Below are positions 16,035 to 21,617 of a DNA stretch of 21,617 bases, one piece after another. The first letter of the stretch is position 1; each line of letters opens with the position of its first letter. The translations under genes were made by a program, and so were the position numbers. The notes beneath the pieces were generated by a model. It was not told where the DNA came from, made no database searches, and was given only the letters and a program-made list of their open reading frames with translations. This DNA comes from CAZYMF01 sp964648215 (GTDB lineage Bacteria; Desulfobacterota; Binatia; HRBIN30; JACQVA1), in NCBI GenBank assembly GCA_964648215.1, contig CAZYMF010000068.1:1-21617 (forward strand), read 5' to 3'.

Positions 16035-16541
16035 GTGGCAGAGGAACCGCGCTTCTGCGAGCAATGCGCCGGGCCGTTGCGAGCCGAGCAGCGGGACGGC
16101 CACCGCCGTCTCGTATGCCCTCGCTGTGGCCTCATCCGCTACCGCAACCCCGCCGTCGGCGTGGCGGTGGTCGTGCGGCGCGGCGAGCGTCTGCTGCTCG
16201 GCCGCCGCCGCCGCGGACCCTATGGCGGCCTGTGGTGCATCCCTTGCGGCTACGTGGAGTGGGACGAGGACATCCGCGATGCCGCGCGGCGGGAGATGCG
16301 CGAAGAGACCGGTCTGGAGGTGGAGCTCGGGGCCGTGTGCGCCGTGCACTCGAACTTTCACGACCGCGCGCGGCAGACGGTCGGTGTCTGGTTCTGGGGC
16401 CGGGTGCGTGGCGGCGCGCTGCAACCGGGCGACGATCTCGACCGGGTCGATTTCTTCGCCCTCGACGCCGTACCCGAGCTGGCTTTCCCGACCGACGGCC
16501 AGGTCGTCGCGATGCTCCGGCAGGGGCTGGACTCACCTTGA
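16035..16541 (+). CDS. Nudix hydrolase with N-terminal zinc ribbon
   Basis: The protein has 168 residues. A zinc ribbon, Cys8-x2-Cys11 and Cys28-x2-Cys31 (FCEQCAGPL... LVCPRCG), is followed by the Nudix fold. The Nudix box G-x5-E-x7-REUxEExGU is complete: Gly72, Glu78, Arg86-Glu87, Glu90-Glu91, Gly93 (GYVEWDEDIRDAARREMREETG). The zinc ribbon and the RYRNPAVGVAVVV segment resemble NADH pyrophosphatase-like and ADP-ribose-type Nudix enzymes, but the protein lacks the full NudC length and I cannot assign a substrate. The GTG at 16035 is the only start in front of the first zinc ligand. It may be followed by a small hairpin at 16585-16601. It is divergent from the paralog operon. Confidence 0.9.
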   Translation: MAEEPRFCEQCAGPLRAEQRDGHRRLVCPRCGLIRYRNPAVGVAVVVRRGERLLLGRRRRGPYGGLWCIPCGYVEWDEDIRDAARREMREETGLEVELGAVCAVHSNFHDRARQTVGVWFWGRVRGGALQPGDDLDRVDFFALDAVPELAFPTDGQVVAMLRQGLDSP

Positions 16542-16584
16542 CTTTGCGCCGGCTTTCGGGGCAGATAACCAGCTGGTCAATCAT

Positions 16585-16601
16585 CCCGGTTCACCACCGG
16601 G
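16585..16601 (+). other. Short hairpin between the Nudix and SDR genes
   Basis: CCCGGT (16585-16590) and ACCGGG (16596-16601) form a perfect 6-bp stem with a TCACC loop. No T-tract follows. It could be a weak terminator for the Nudix gene or chance. Confidence 0.3.
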
Positions 16602-16657
16602 AAAGGCAATCCCAGAAGCGCTCCAGCGCAAGAAAATTCTCGGAGATTCAAGTCAAA

Positions 16658-16662
16658 GGAGG
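16658..16662 (+). promoter_or_regulatory. Very strong ribosome binding site of the SDR gene
   Basis: AAAGGAGGAG (16655-16664) with GGAGG at 16658-16662 precedes the ATG at 16668. Most genes in this window have weak or no Shine-Dalgarno sequences, so this suggests abundant SDR synthesis. Confidence 0.8.
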
Positions 16663-16667
16663 AGTTC

Positions 16668-17609
16668 ATGGCAGGTTTGCTCGAAGGCAAGGTTGCGGTC
16701 ATCACCGGCTCGGGCCGCGGGATCGGTCGCGAAGAAGCCCTGTTGATGGCCAAGCACGGCGCCAAGATCGTGGTCAATGACCTCGGCGGCGGCTTCGACG
16801 GCACCGGCGCCAGCACCGGCCCGGCCCAGGATGTCGTCAACGAGATCAAGAAGATGGGCGGCGAGGCGGTCGCCAACGGCGACAGCGTGAGCGATTTCAA
16901 GTCCGCCAAGAAAATCGTCGAGTGCGCCATCGATACCTTCGGCAAGCTCAACATCGTGATCAACAACGCCGGCATCCTCCGCGATCGCATGATCTTCAAC
17001 ATGGCCGAGGAGGACTGGGACTCGGTCCTTGCCGTGCACCTCAAGGGCACCTTCAACATGAGCCGCCACGTTTGCGAGTACTGGCGCGAGGAGCACAAGA
17101 AGGGCAACCTCCTCAACGGTCGCATCATCAACACTTCCTCCGACTCGGGTCTTCTCGGTAACGTCGGCCAGAGCAACTACGGCGCCGCCAAGGCCGCCGT
17201 GGCGCTGATGGCGATCACCATGGATCGCGAGATGGCCAAGTACGGCGTCACCTGCAACGCGATTGCCCCCGTCGCCCGCACCCGCCTCACCGTCGAGGCG
17301 ACGCCGTCGACCGCGGCGCTCATGGGTCAGGAGGCTCCCGAGGGCGAGTTCGACGTCTTCAGCCCGCGCAACGTGGCGCCGCTGGTCGCCTGGCTCGCCA
17401 GCGACGACGCCAAAGAAGTCCACGGCGAGGTCTTTCGCGTCGGCGGCGGCACCGTGTGGCTGATGAAGGGATGGCACTCGGCCGGCAAGGTGCAGCAGCA
17501 CGCGACCTGGGAGCCGGCCTCGCTCGGCGGGAAGCTGAAGGCCGAGCTGGCCAAGGGCATCACCGCCAAGGAGAGTATGTCCGACGTCTTCGCCGGAGGC
17601 CTCGGCTGA
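16668..17609 (+). CDS. Short-chain dehydrogenase/reductase, hydroxyacyl-CoA dehydrogenase-like
   Basis: The protein has 313 residues. SDRs oxidise or reduce alcohol/ketone substrates with NAD(P). The cofactor motif TGSGRGIG is at 13-20, NNAG at 99-102, and the catalytic set is Ser158, Tyr171 and Lys175 (NTSSDSG... SNYGAAKAA). The segment VVNDLGGGFDGTGASTGPAQ after the second beta-strand, and the C-terminal extension past 250 (FRVGGGTVWLMKGWHSAGKV), are typical of the branch related to the dehydrogenase part of peroxisomal multifunctional enzyme (MFE-2/HSD17B4). This suggests a 3-hydroxyacyl-CoA substrate; that is inference. The ATG at 16668 is fixed by AAAGGAGGAG ending 4 bases upstream, the strongest ribosome binding site in the window, so expression is probably high. 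The gene ends shortly before a large hairpin. Confidence 0.92.
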   Translation: MAGLLEGKVAVITGSGRGIGREEALLMAKHGAKIVVNDLGGGFDGTGASTGPAQDVVNEIKKMGGEAVANGDSVSDFKSAKKIVECAIDTFGKLNIVINNAGILRDRMIFNMAEEDWDSVLAVHLKGTFNMSRHVCEYWREEHKKGNLLNGRIINTSSDSGLLGNVGQSNYGAAKAAVALMAITMDREMAKYGVTCNAIAPVARTRLTVEATPSTAALMGQEAPEGEFDVFSPRNVAPLVAWLASDDAKEVHGEVFRVGGGTVWLMKGWHSAGKVQQHATWEPASLGGKLKAELAKGITAKESMSDVFAGGLG

Positions 17610-17620
17610 GATTCGTGAGC

Positions 17621-17667
17621 CGTGCTCGTGGGTCGCGCTCGTTCGCCGAGCACGACCCGCGAGCACG
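17621..17667 (+). other. Long hairpin between the SDR and phosphatase genes
   Basis: The arm 17621-17641 pairs with 17647-17667 around the loop TTCGC. Of 21 positions one is a G-T wobble and one a mismatch; the rest are perfect. It begins 12 bases after the SDR stop and ends 9 bases before the phosphatase ATG. There is no T-tract. Confidence 0.65.
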
Positions 17668-17676
17668 ATCAACCCC

Positions 17677-18177
17677 ATGACCTACCGCAAGATCCTCTTC
17701 GTCTGTCACGCCAACACCAGCCGCAGCATCATCGCCGAGGCCCTGCTGAAGAAGATGCTGCGCGAGCGCGCGCTGCACGATCACCTCAGCGTCGAGTCCG
17801 GCGGGATCGCCGCCTACGCCCGCGACGGCGCGTTGGTCTCGATGGACGCCCGCCTGGTCCTCCGCGACGACGGCATCCACATCCCGCCCGAATCGGTTTC
17901 CACCGACCTCAAGCGCAACCGCCACATGGTGGCGGACGCCGACCTGATCCTGACCATGACCGAGGAGCAGGTGCGGATGATGCGCAGCGCCTTCCCCGAG
18001 GCCGACGACAAGCCGGTGTTCACGCTCAGGGAGTTTGCCGGCGGGCGGGGCGACATCGAGGACCCGGCCGGCCAGGACGAGAACTTCTTCGCCGCCTGCC
18101 GCGATCAGATCAAGGACTGCCTGCTGAAGGCGGTCGAGCGTCTGGCGCCGCCTACGGCCGCGACCGCTCCGCAATGA
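17677..18177 (+). CDS. Low-molecular-weight protein tyrosine phosphatase family
   Basis: The protein has 166 residues, normal for the family. The P-loop at the N-terminus, VCHANTSRS, contains the C-x5-R nucleophile motif (Cys10, Arg16). The general acid lies in the late DPAG motif (Asp129 in GDIEDPAGQDE). The fold is shared by protein tyrosine phosphatases and by arsenate reductases. The HANTSRS loop and lack of the extra reductase cysteine pair favour a phosphatase or a protein-arginine-phosphatase-like enzyme, but substrate is unknown. No Shine-Dalgarno is visible before the ATG at 17677; instead the end of a large hairpin is there. The 3' end overlaps ispG on the opposite strand by 26 bp. 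Confidence 0.9.
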   Translation: MTYRKILFVCHANTSRSIIAEALLKKMLRERALHDHLSVESGGIAAYARDGALVSMDARLVLRDDGIHIPPESVSTDLKRNRHMVADADLILTMTEEQVRMMRSAFPEADDKPVFTLREFAGGRGDIEDPAGQDENFFAACRDQIKDCLLKAVERLAPPTAATAPQ

Positions 18178-19294
18178 GGCGGTCGAGCTCTTCGCGCAGG
18201 CGCGGCAGCACCTCGCCGTAACCGAAGCTGCCGACCTTCACGTCCTTCCTCTTCAGGTTCACCGTCGACGGGCCGCACCACAGGCCGAGGTCGGCGTCGT
18301 CCGTCTCCCCCGGGCCGTTCACGCGGCAGCCCATGATCGCGATCGTGATGCGGTGATCGCGCGCGTAGGCGGTGATCTCCTTCACCTGCTGCGCCAGCTC
18401 GACGAAGGCCTCGTTCTCCACCCGCGAGCAGCTCGGACAAGAGATGATGTTCAGCCCGCGGCCGAAATCGGGCACGGAGATGAAACGGCCGTCCGCCACG
18501 TCGGCGATGATCTGGTGGCCGACCTCGACCTCCTCTTGCTTGCGCTCGTTGGGGAGGGTGAGCGAGACGCGGATGGTGTCCCCGATTCCCTGCGCCAGCA
18601 GCTTCTCGAACGCCAGCCGGGTCTTGGTGACGCCTTCGGGGGGGAGCCCGGCTTCGGTGACGCCGAGGTGCAACGGCACGTCGGGCCGCGCCGCCGCGAA
18701 GCGGAGGTTGGCCTCGACCACCTTGGCGGGGTCCGAGTCCTTGAGCGAGACCACGTAGCGTTCGAAGCCGATCTCGTCCATCAGCTCGCAGTGATGAATC
18801 GCCGACTGCACGATCGCGGCGAGCTGGTCGTCGGGGTGGCGCTCGAGAAACTCGGGAGCGACCGAGCCGCAGTTGACGCCGATTCGGATGGCGCAGTCGG
18901 TGTCGCGCGCCACCGCGGCGATCCAGCGTACCCGGTCGCGAATGGTCTTGTGGCGTTCGACGTGGTGCAGATGGCCGGGGTTGTAACGGATCTTGTCGAC
19001 GTGAGGGCCGACCTCGGCGGCGAGGCGGTAGTTCTCCTGCAGGTCGACGGACAGGGTCGCATCGGTCTGGCGGCGGATTTCCTTGAGCGCCTCGGCGTCC
19101 CTGGCGTTGTCGACCGCGATGCGGACCACGGCGGCCCCGGCGCGCTTGAGCTGCTCGGTCTGCGCCACGGTGGCGTCGATGTCGCGCGTCTTGGTCGCGC
19201 ACATGCTCTGTACGGCCACGGCGGCGCCGCCGCCGACGGTGATGCGACCGATGCGCACCGCGCGGGTCGCCGGCCGGGAAGAGCTGGGATGCAT
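18152..19294 (-). CDS. ispG: 4-hydroxy-3-methylbut-2-en-1-yl diphosphate synthase IspG (GcpE)
   Basis: The protein has 380 residues. IspG is an iron-sulfur enzyme converting MEcPP to HMBPP, the penultimate step of the MEP isoprenoid pathway. The N-terminal barrel begins VRIGRITVGGGAAVAVQSM; KIRYNPGH (101-108) and IRIGVNCGSV (136-145) are characteristic. The C-terminal cluster domain carries Cys286 and Cys289 (CPSCSR) and Cys323 with Glu330 (GCRVNGPGE), the expected [4Fe-4S] ligands. Length and layout fit the two-domain bacterial form. The ATG at 19294 is 55 bp downstream of hflC on the same strand, so ispG may be transcribed with hflKC. The 3' end overlaps the convergent phosphatase gene by 26 bp. 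Confidence 0.97.
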   Translation of the reverse strand: MHPSSSRPATRAVRIGRITVGGGAAVAVQSMCATKTRDIDATVAQTEQLKRAGAAVVRIAVDNARDAEALKEIRRQTDATLSVDLQENYRLAAEVGPHVDKIRYNPGHLHHVERHKTIRDRVRWIAAVARDTDCAIRIGVNCGSVAPEFLERHPDDQLAAIVQSAIHHCELMDEIGFERYVVSLKDSDPAKVVEANLRFAAARPDVPLHLGVTEAGLPPEGVTKTRLAFEKLLAQGIGDTIRVSLTLPNERKQEEVEVGHQIIADVADGRFISVPDFGRGLNIISCPSCSRVENEAFVELAQQVKEITAYARDHRITIAIMGCRVNGPGETDDADLGLWCGPSTVNLKRKDVKVGSFGYGEVLPRLREELDRLIAERSRP

Positions 19295-19349
19295 TTGCCC
19301 AGACGCTAGCGAATGGGGGGCGGGCGCTCAAGCGGCCCGTTCCCCGCGG

Positions 19350-20228
19350 CTACGGGCGTGGTCGCGACGCCGGGCCGGAATCGGTCAGCAGGCGAAAGAA
19401 CTCGCTCCTGGGGGACAGGATCAACGTGGTGTCCTCACCGATGGTCTTGCGGTAGGCCTCGAGCGTGCGCTGGAACTCGTAGAACTCGGGGTCGCGCCCG
19501 TAGGCGTCGGCGAAGATCCTCACCGCCTCGGCATCGCCGTGGCCGCGCGTGATCTCGGTCTTCTGCCGCGCGTCGGCGAGCAGGATCTGCACCTCCTTGT
19601 CGGCCTGCGAGCGGATCTTGCGGGCTTCCTCGTCGCCCTCGGCGCGGAACTTCTTGGCCAGCCGCTCGCGCTCGGTGCGCATGCGGTTGAAGACGTTGAG
19701 CTCGTTCTTCTCGGGCAGATCCGCCCGCTTGATGCGTACGTCGACGATCTGGATGCCGAACTCGCGCGCCTTCTTGTCGCTCTTGCGGGTGACCTCCGCC
19801 ATCAGCGCCTCGCGCTGTTCGTTGACCACGTCGCGCAACGTGTGCCGGCCCAGGGTCTCGCGCAAGTTGGAGTACACCACGTCGTCGAGCCGCGACTGGG
19901 CGCCGTTCTCGTTGCGGACGGTGCGATAGAACTGCAGCGGGTCGAGGATGCGCCAGCGCGAGTAGTTGTCGACGACGAGCTGCTGCTTGTCGCGCGTGAG
20001 CAACTCCTTGGGAGCCGCATCGTACTCGAGCAGGCGCCGGTCGAAGTAGAGCACGTTCTGGATGAAGGGGATCTTCGCGTACAGGCCCGGCTCCCGCACC
20101 GTACGCACCGGGTCGCCGAGCTGAATGACCACGGCCTGCATCCATTGGGGCACGGTGAACAACGCCAGGTTCCAGGCAGCGACGCCCAGCCCGGCGAGAA
20201 CGGCGACTACGATCCAGCGGCGGTCCAT
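19350..20228 (-). CDS. hflC: HflC, SPFH-domain membrane protein
   Basis: The protein has 292 residues. HflC forms with HflK a large periplasm-facing membrane cage that encloses and modulates the FtsH protease. A single N-terminal membrane helix lies at about 5-26 (WIVVAVLAGLGVAAWNLALFTV). The SPFH/band-7 domain follows: AVVIQLGDPVRTVREPGLYAKIPFIQNV, FDRRLLEYDAAPKELLT, QLVVDNYSRWRI. Then comes a long Arg/Glu-rich helical region (ERLAKKFRAEGDEEARKIRS). FGIQIVDVRIKRADLPEK is typical of HflC. The frame is open upstream through hflK, but that part is a shadow; the ATG at 20228 directly before the membrane helix is the start, 2 bp after the hflK stop, with GGGGAGG upstream. Confidence 0.95.
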   Translation of the reverse strand: MDRRWIVVAVLAGLGVAAWNLALFTVPQWMQAVVIQLGDPVRTVREPGLYAKIPFIQNVLYFDRRLLEYDAAPKELLTRDKQQLVVDNYSRWRILDPLQFYRTVRNENGAQSRLDDVVYSNLRETLGRHTLRDVVNEQREALMAEVTRKSDKKAREFGIQIVDVRIKRADLPEKNELNVFNRMRTERERLAKKFRAEGDEEARKIRSQADKEVQILLADARQKTEITRGHGDAEAVRIFADAYGRDPEFYEFQRTLEAYRKTIGEDTTLILSPRSEFFRLLTDSGPASRPRP

Positions 20229-20230
20229 GC

Positions 20231-21319
20231 TCAACGCCTCCCCGCCGCCGGCTTGGGCTCGGCGGCCGTCTCGGCCTGACGGGCGCGCAGCACCTGGTCG
20301 AGCGGCAAATAGGGAACGACCTGCTTCCCGGCGGTCTCGTCGAGGATGATCTTGTTCACCCGCGGCAAGATCTCTTCCATCGTTTCGAGGTAGAGACGCT
20401 GGCGGGTGACCTCCCTGGCCTTGGCGTACTCCTCTTGCACGTCGATGAAACGTTGGGCGATGCCGGTGGCGTCGCGCACCTTGGCTTCGCTGTAACCCTC
20501 CGCCTCGTTGAGCAACTGCGCCGCCTGGCCGCGCGCCTTGGGCACGACGTCGTTGGCGTAGCCGCGCGCTTCGTTGATCATGCGTTCGCGGTCTTGCTGC
20601 GCGCTGATCACGTCCTTGAACGCATCCGAAACCTGGTCCGGCGGATCGACGTCCTGCAGCTTGACCGCCACCACCTGGAGGCCGGAGTCGTAACGATCGA
20701 GGATCGCCTGGAGCTGCTTCTGCGCCTCCTCCTCGACCTGCTGCCGGCCTTCGGTCATGGCGTCGTCGATCTTCGTGCGGCCGATCACCTCGCGCATGGC
20801 GGCCTCGGAGGCGGCGCGCAGACTCTCCTGGGGGTCGCGCATGTTGAACAGAAAAGCGGTGGGACCGCTGGGGTCCGTCTTGATGCGGTACTGGACGATG
20901 AACTGCAGCTTCACGATGTTCTCGTCGCCGGTGAGCATGAGCGCTTCCTGATCGACGGCGCGGTAGCGCGCGGGCGGTCCCACGGAGACGGTGCGGAAGC
21001 CGAACTCCTCCTTGCGCACCTGCGTTACCGCCGGCCGGAGCACCTGTTCGATGGGCCACGGCAAGTGATAGCTCGGCCCCGCCGGAACCTCGCGCACGAC
21101 CCGCCCGAAGCGCAGCACGATGCCGCGCTCGTCGGGCGCGACGATGAAGATGCCGCTCAACGCGTACACCACGAGCGCGGCGGCCAACACGATCCAGGGG
21201 CTGAAGCGCGATCCCCCTCCGCCCCCGAAGCGATTACGCACCTGCTCGAACAGCTTCTGAATTTCGGCGATGGGATCGTCCTGCTGCTTGCGCTGCGGGA
21301 ATTGGTATGGGTCAGGCAT
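20231..21319 (-). CDS. hflK: HflK, SPFH-domain membrane protein
   Basis: The protein has 362 residues. HflK is the partner of HflC in the FtsH-associated complex. The cytoplasmic N-terminus (1-38) ends in a glycine run (FGGGGGSRF), usual for HflK. The membrane helix is at about 41-60 (WIVLAAALVVYALSGIFIVA). The SPFH domain then reads DERGIVLRFGRVVREVPAGPSYHLPWPIEQV; GDENIVKLQFIVQYRI and the long alpha-helical coiled part (QQDRERMINEARGYANDVVPKARGQA) follow. The C-terminus is short and Pro/Ala-rich. The ATG at 21319 is preceded by GGGGGGGAG. First gene of the hflK-hflC(-ispG) cluster; a 14-bp inverted repeat sits in its leader. Confidence 0.95.
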   Translation of the reverse strand: MPDPYQFPQRKQQDDPIAEIQKLFEQVRNRFGGGGGSRFSPWIVLAAALVVYALSGIFIVAPDERGIVLRFGRVVREVPAGPSYHLPWPIEQVLRPAVTQVRKEEFGFRTVSVGPPARYRAVDQEALMLTGDENIVKLQFIVQYRIKTDPSGPTAFLFNMRDPQESLRAASEAAMREVIGRTKIDDAMTEGRQQVEEEAQKQLQAILDRYDSGLQVVAVKLQDVDPPDQVSDAFKDVISAQQDRERMINEARGYANDVVPKARGQAAQLLNEAEGYSEAKVRDATGIAQRFIDVQEEYAKAREVTRQRLYLETMEEILPRVNKIILDETAGKQVVPYLPLDQVLRARQAETAAEPKPAAGRR

Positions 21320-21342
21320 GGCGACTCCCCCCCAGAGTACGG

Positions 21343-21391
21343 CGGTGCGACCCGCGGCGGGCGCGCACGAGGCACGACGCGGGTCGCACCG
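21343..21391 (-). promoter_or_regulatory. 14-bp perfect inverted repeat upstream of hflK
   Basis: CGGTGCGACCCGCG (21343-21356) is the exact reverse complement of 21378-21391, with a 21-base loop. It begins 24 bases upstream of the hflK ATG. It could be an operator, a leader stem-loop, or a terminator for a gene to the right. No T-tract adjoins it. Confidence 0.55.
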
Positions 21392-21476
21392 GAGACCACC
21401 TTATCGATCCCGGCCGCCGCGTCAACCCGGCGGGATTGCCGGTAGTGGGGTAGTTTGAAGCCGTTCGGCCAGGTCG

Positions 21477-21506
21477 GCGGTTATGCGGTTAGGCGGTTGG
21501 CGGTTA
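21477..21506. repeat. Short tandem repeat, four units of GCGGTTA type
   Basis: Units GCGGTTAT, GCGGTTAG, GCGGTTG and GCGGTTA follow one another directly (7-8 bases each), TAACCGC on the other strand. The function is unknown; it lies in non-coding DNA upstream of hflK. Confidence 0.7.
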
Positions 21507-21617
21507 GCGAGTTGGAGATTCGCCCGCAACCTGCCGGCGGGATTGCCCGGCCGATTCTGCTCGGATGCAGGCCAGTACGGCCGACTGGCCGCACGCTGTC
21601 CGCCACATCTGGGCGAG

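Larger units (their letters stand above)
21320..21617. other. Non-coding right end of the window
   Basis: No gene is recognisable between the hflK start and the window edge. The stretch contains the 14-bp inverted repeat, a 14-bp direct repeat CCGGCGGGATTGCC (21427-21440 and 21534-21547), and short tandem repeats. A hflK promoter should lie here, but I found no convincing -35/-10 pair. Confidence 0.6.

Noticed and set aside
16538..16562. TTGACT as a promoter of the SDR gene
   Set aside because: It overlaps the Nudix stop codon and no good -10 element stands at 16-18 bases; only GATAAC at 20 bases.
14929..16746. A 605-codon plus-strand open frame
   Set aside because: It is antisense to the six-cysteine paralog and then runs out of frame through the Nudix gene. 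Composition is shadow-like.
20229..21059. N-terminal extension of the hflC frame
   Set aside because: It is the out-of-frame shadow of hflK; the hflC membrane helix starts at the ATG at 20228.

Overview
The window is about 21.6 kb of GC-rich (roughly two-thirds G+C), densely coding chromosomal DNA. It looks like a Gram-negative, deltaproteobacteria-like lineage. Two things suggest this. The housekeeping genes (rpoD, ispG, hflK/hflC, dus) are ordinary bacterial types. The exported proteins carry dockerin-like or thrombospondin-type-3 calcium loops and Cys-rich tails, a style I associate with uncultured Desulfobacterota/Candidatus Binatota-type genomes. That taxonomic guess is inference; I ran no search. 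I saw no tRNA, rRNA, CRISPR array, insertion sequence or integrase.

Layout. Bases 2-1763 (+) hold the 3' part of a bacterial Ku gene (its start lies left of the window) and a MerR-HTH/TPR fusion protein. Bases 1782-3728 (-) encode an exported subtilisin-family protease with a dockerin-like tail, divergent from a YwrD-type gamma-glutamyltransferase (3826-5457, +). A poorly coding stretch (5458-6000) follows, then a DusB-like tRNA-dihydrouridine synthase (6001-7023, +). Facing it is a three-gene operon on the minus strand (9011 to 7029): bufA-bufB-bufC. This is a bufferin-type RiPP locus, with a Cys-rich exported precursor, a DUF692/MNIO iron oxidase and its DUF2063 partner. It is the most interesting system here. 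A SAM methyltransferase (9224-9910, +) diverges from it.

Bases 9980-12187 (+) hold rpoD behind a near-consensus sigma-70 promoter, followed by a 51-residue basic protein with an excellent ribosome binding site. Bases 12367-13194 (+) encode an exported TSP3-repeat protein. Bases 15900-13364 (-) form a likely operon of two tandem paralogous exported proteins of unknown function, which share six cysteines (one has a 129-residue Thr/Pro linker), and a 54-residue membrane microprotein. Bases 16035-18177 (+) hold a zinc-ribbon Nudix hydrolase, an SDR dehydrogenase and a low-molecular-weight protein tyrosine phosphatase. The last block (21319 to 18152, -) is hflK-hflC-ispG, preceded by a leader with a 14-bp inverted repeat and short tandem repeats.

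Most neighbours look functionally unrelated. Three groups probably work together: bufABC (making an exported metal-binding peptide), hflK/hflC (a membrane SPFH complex that modulates FtsH), and the paralogous secreted pair. Several strong hairpins lie at gene junctions and look like expression-balancing or termination elements. None has a classical U-tract.
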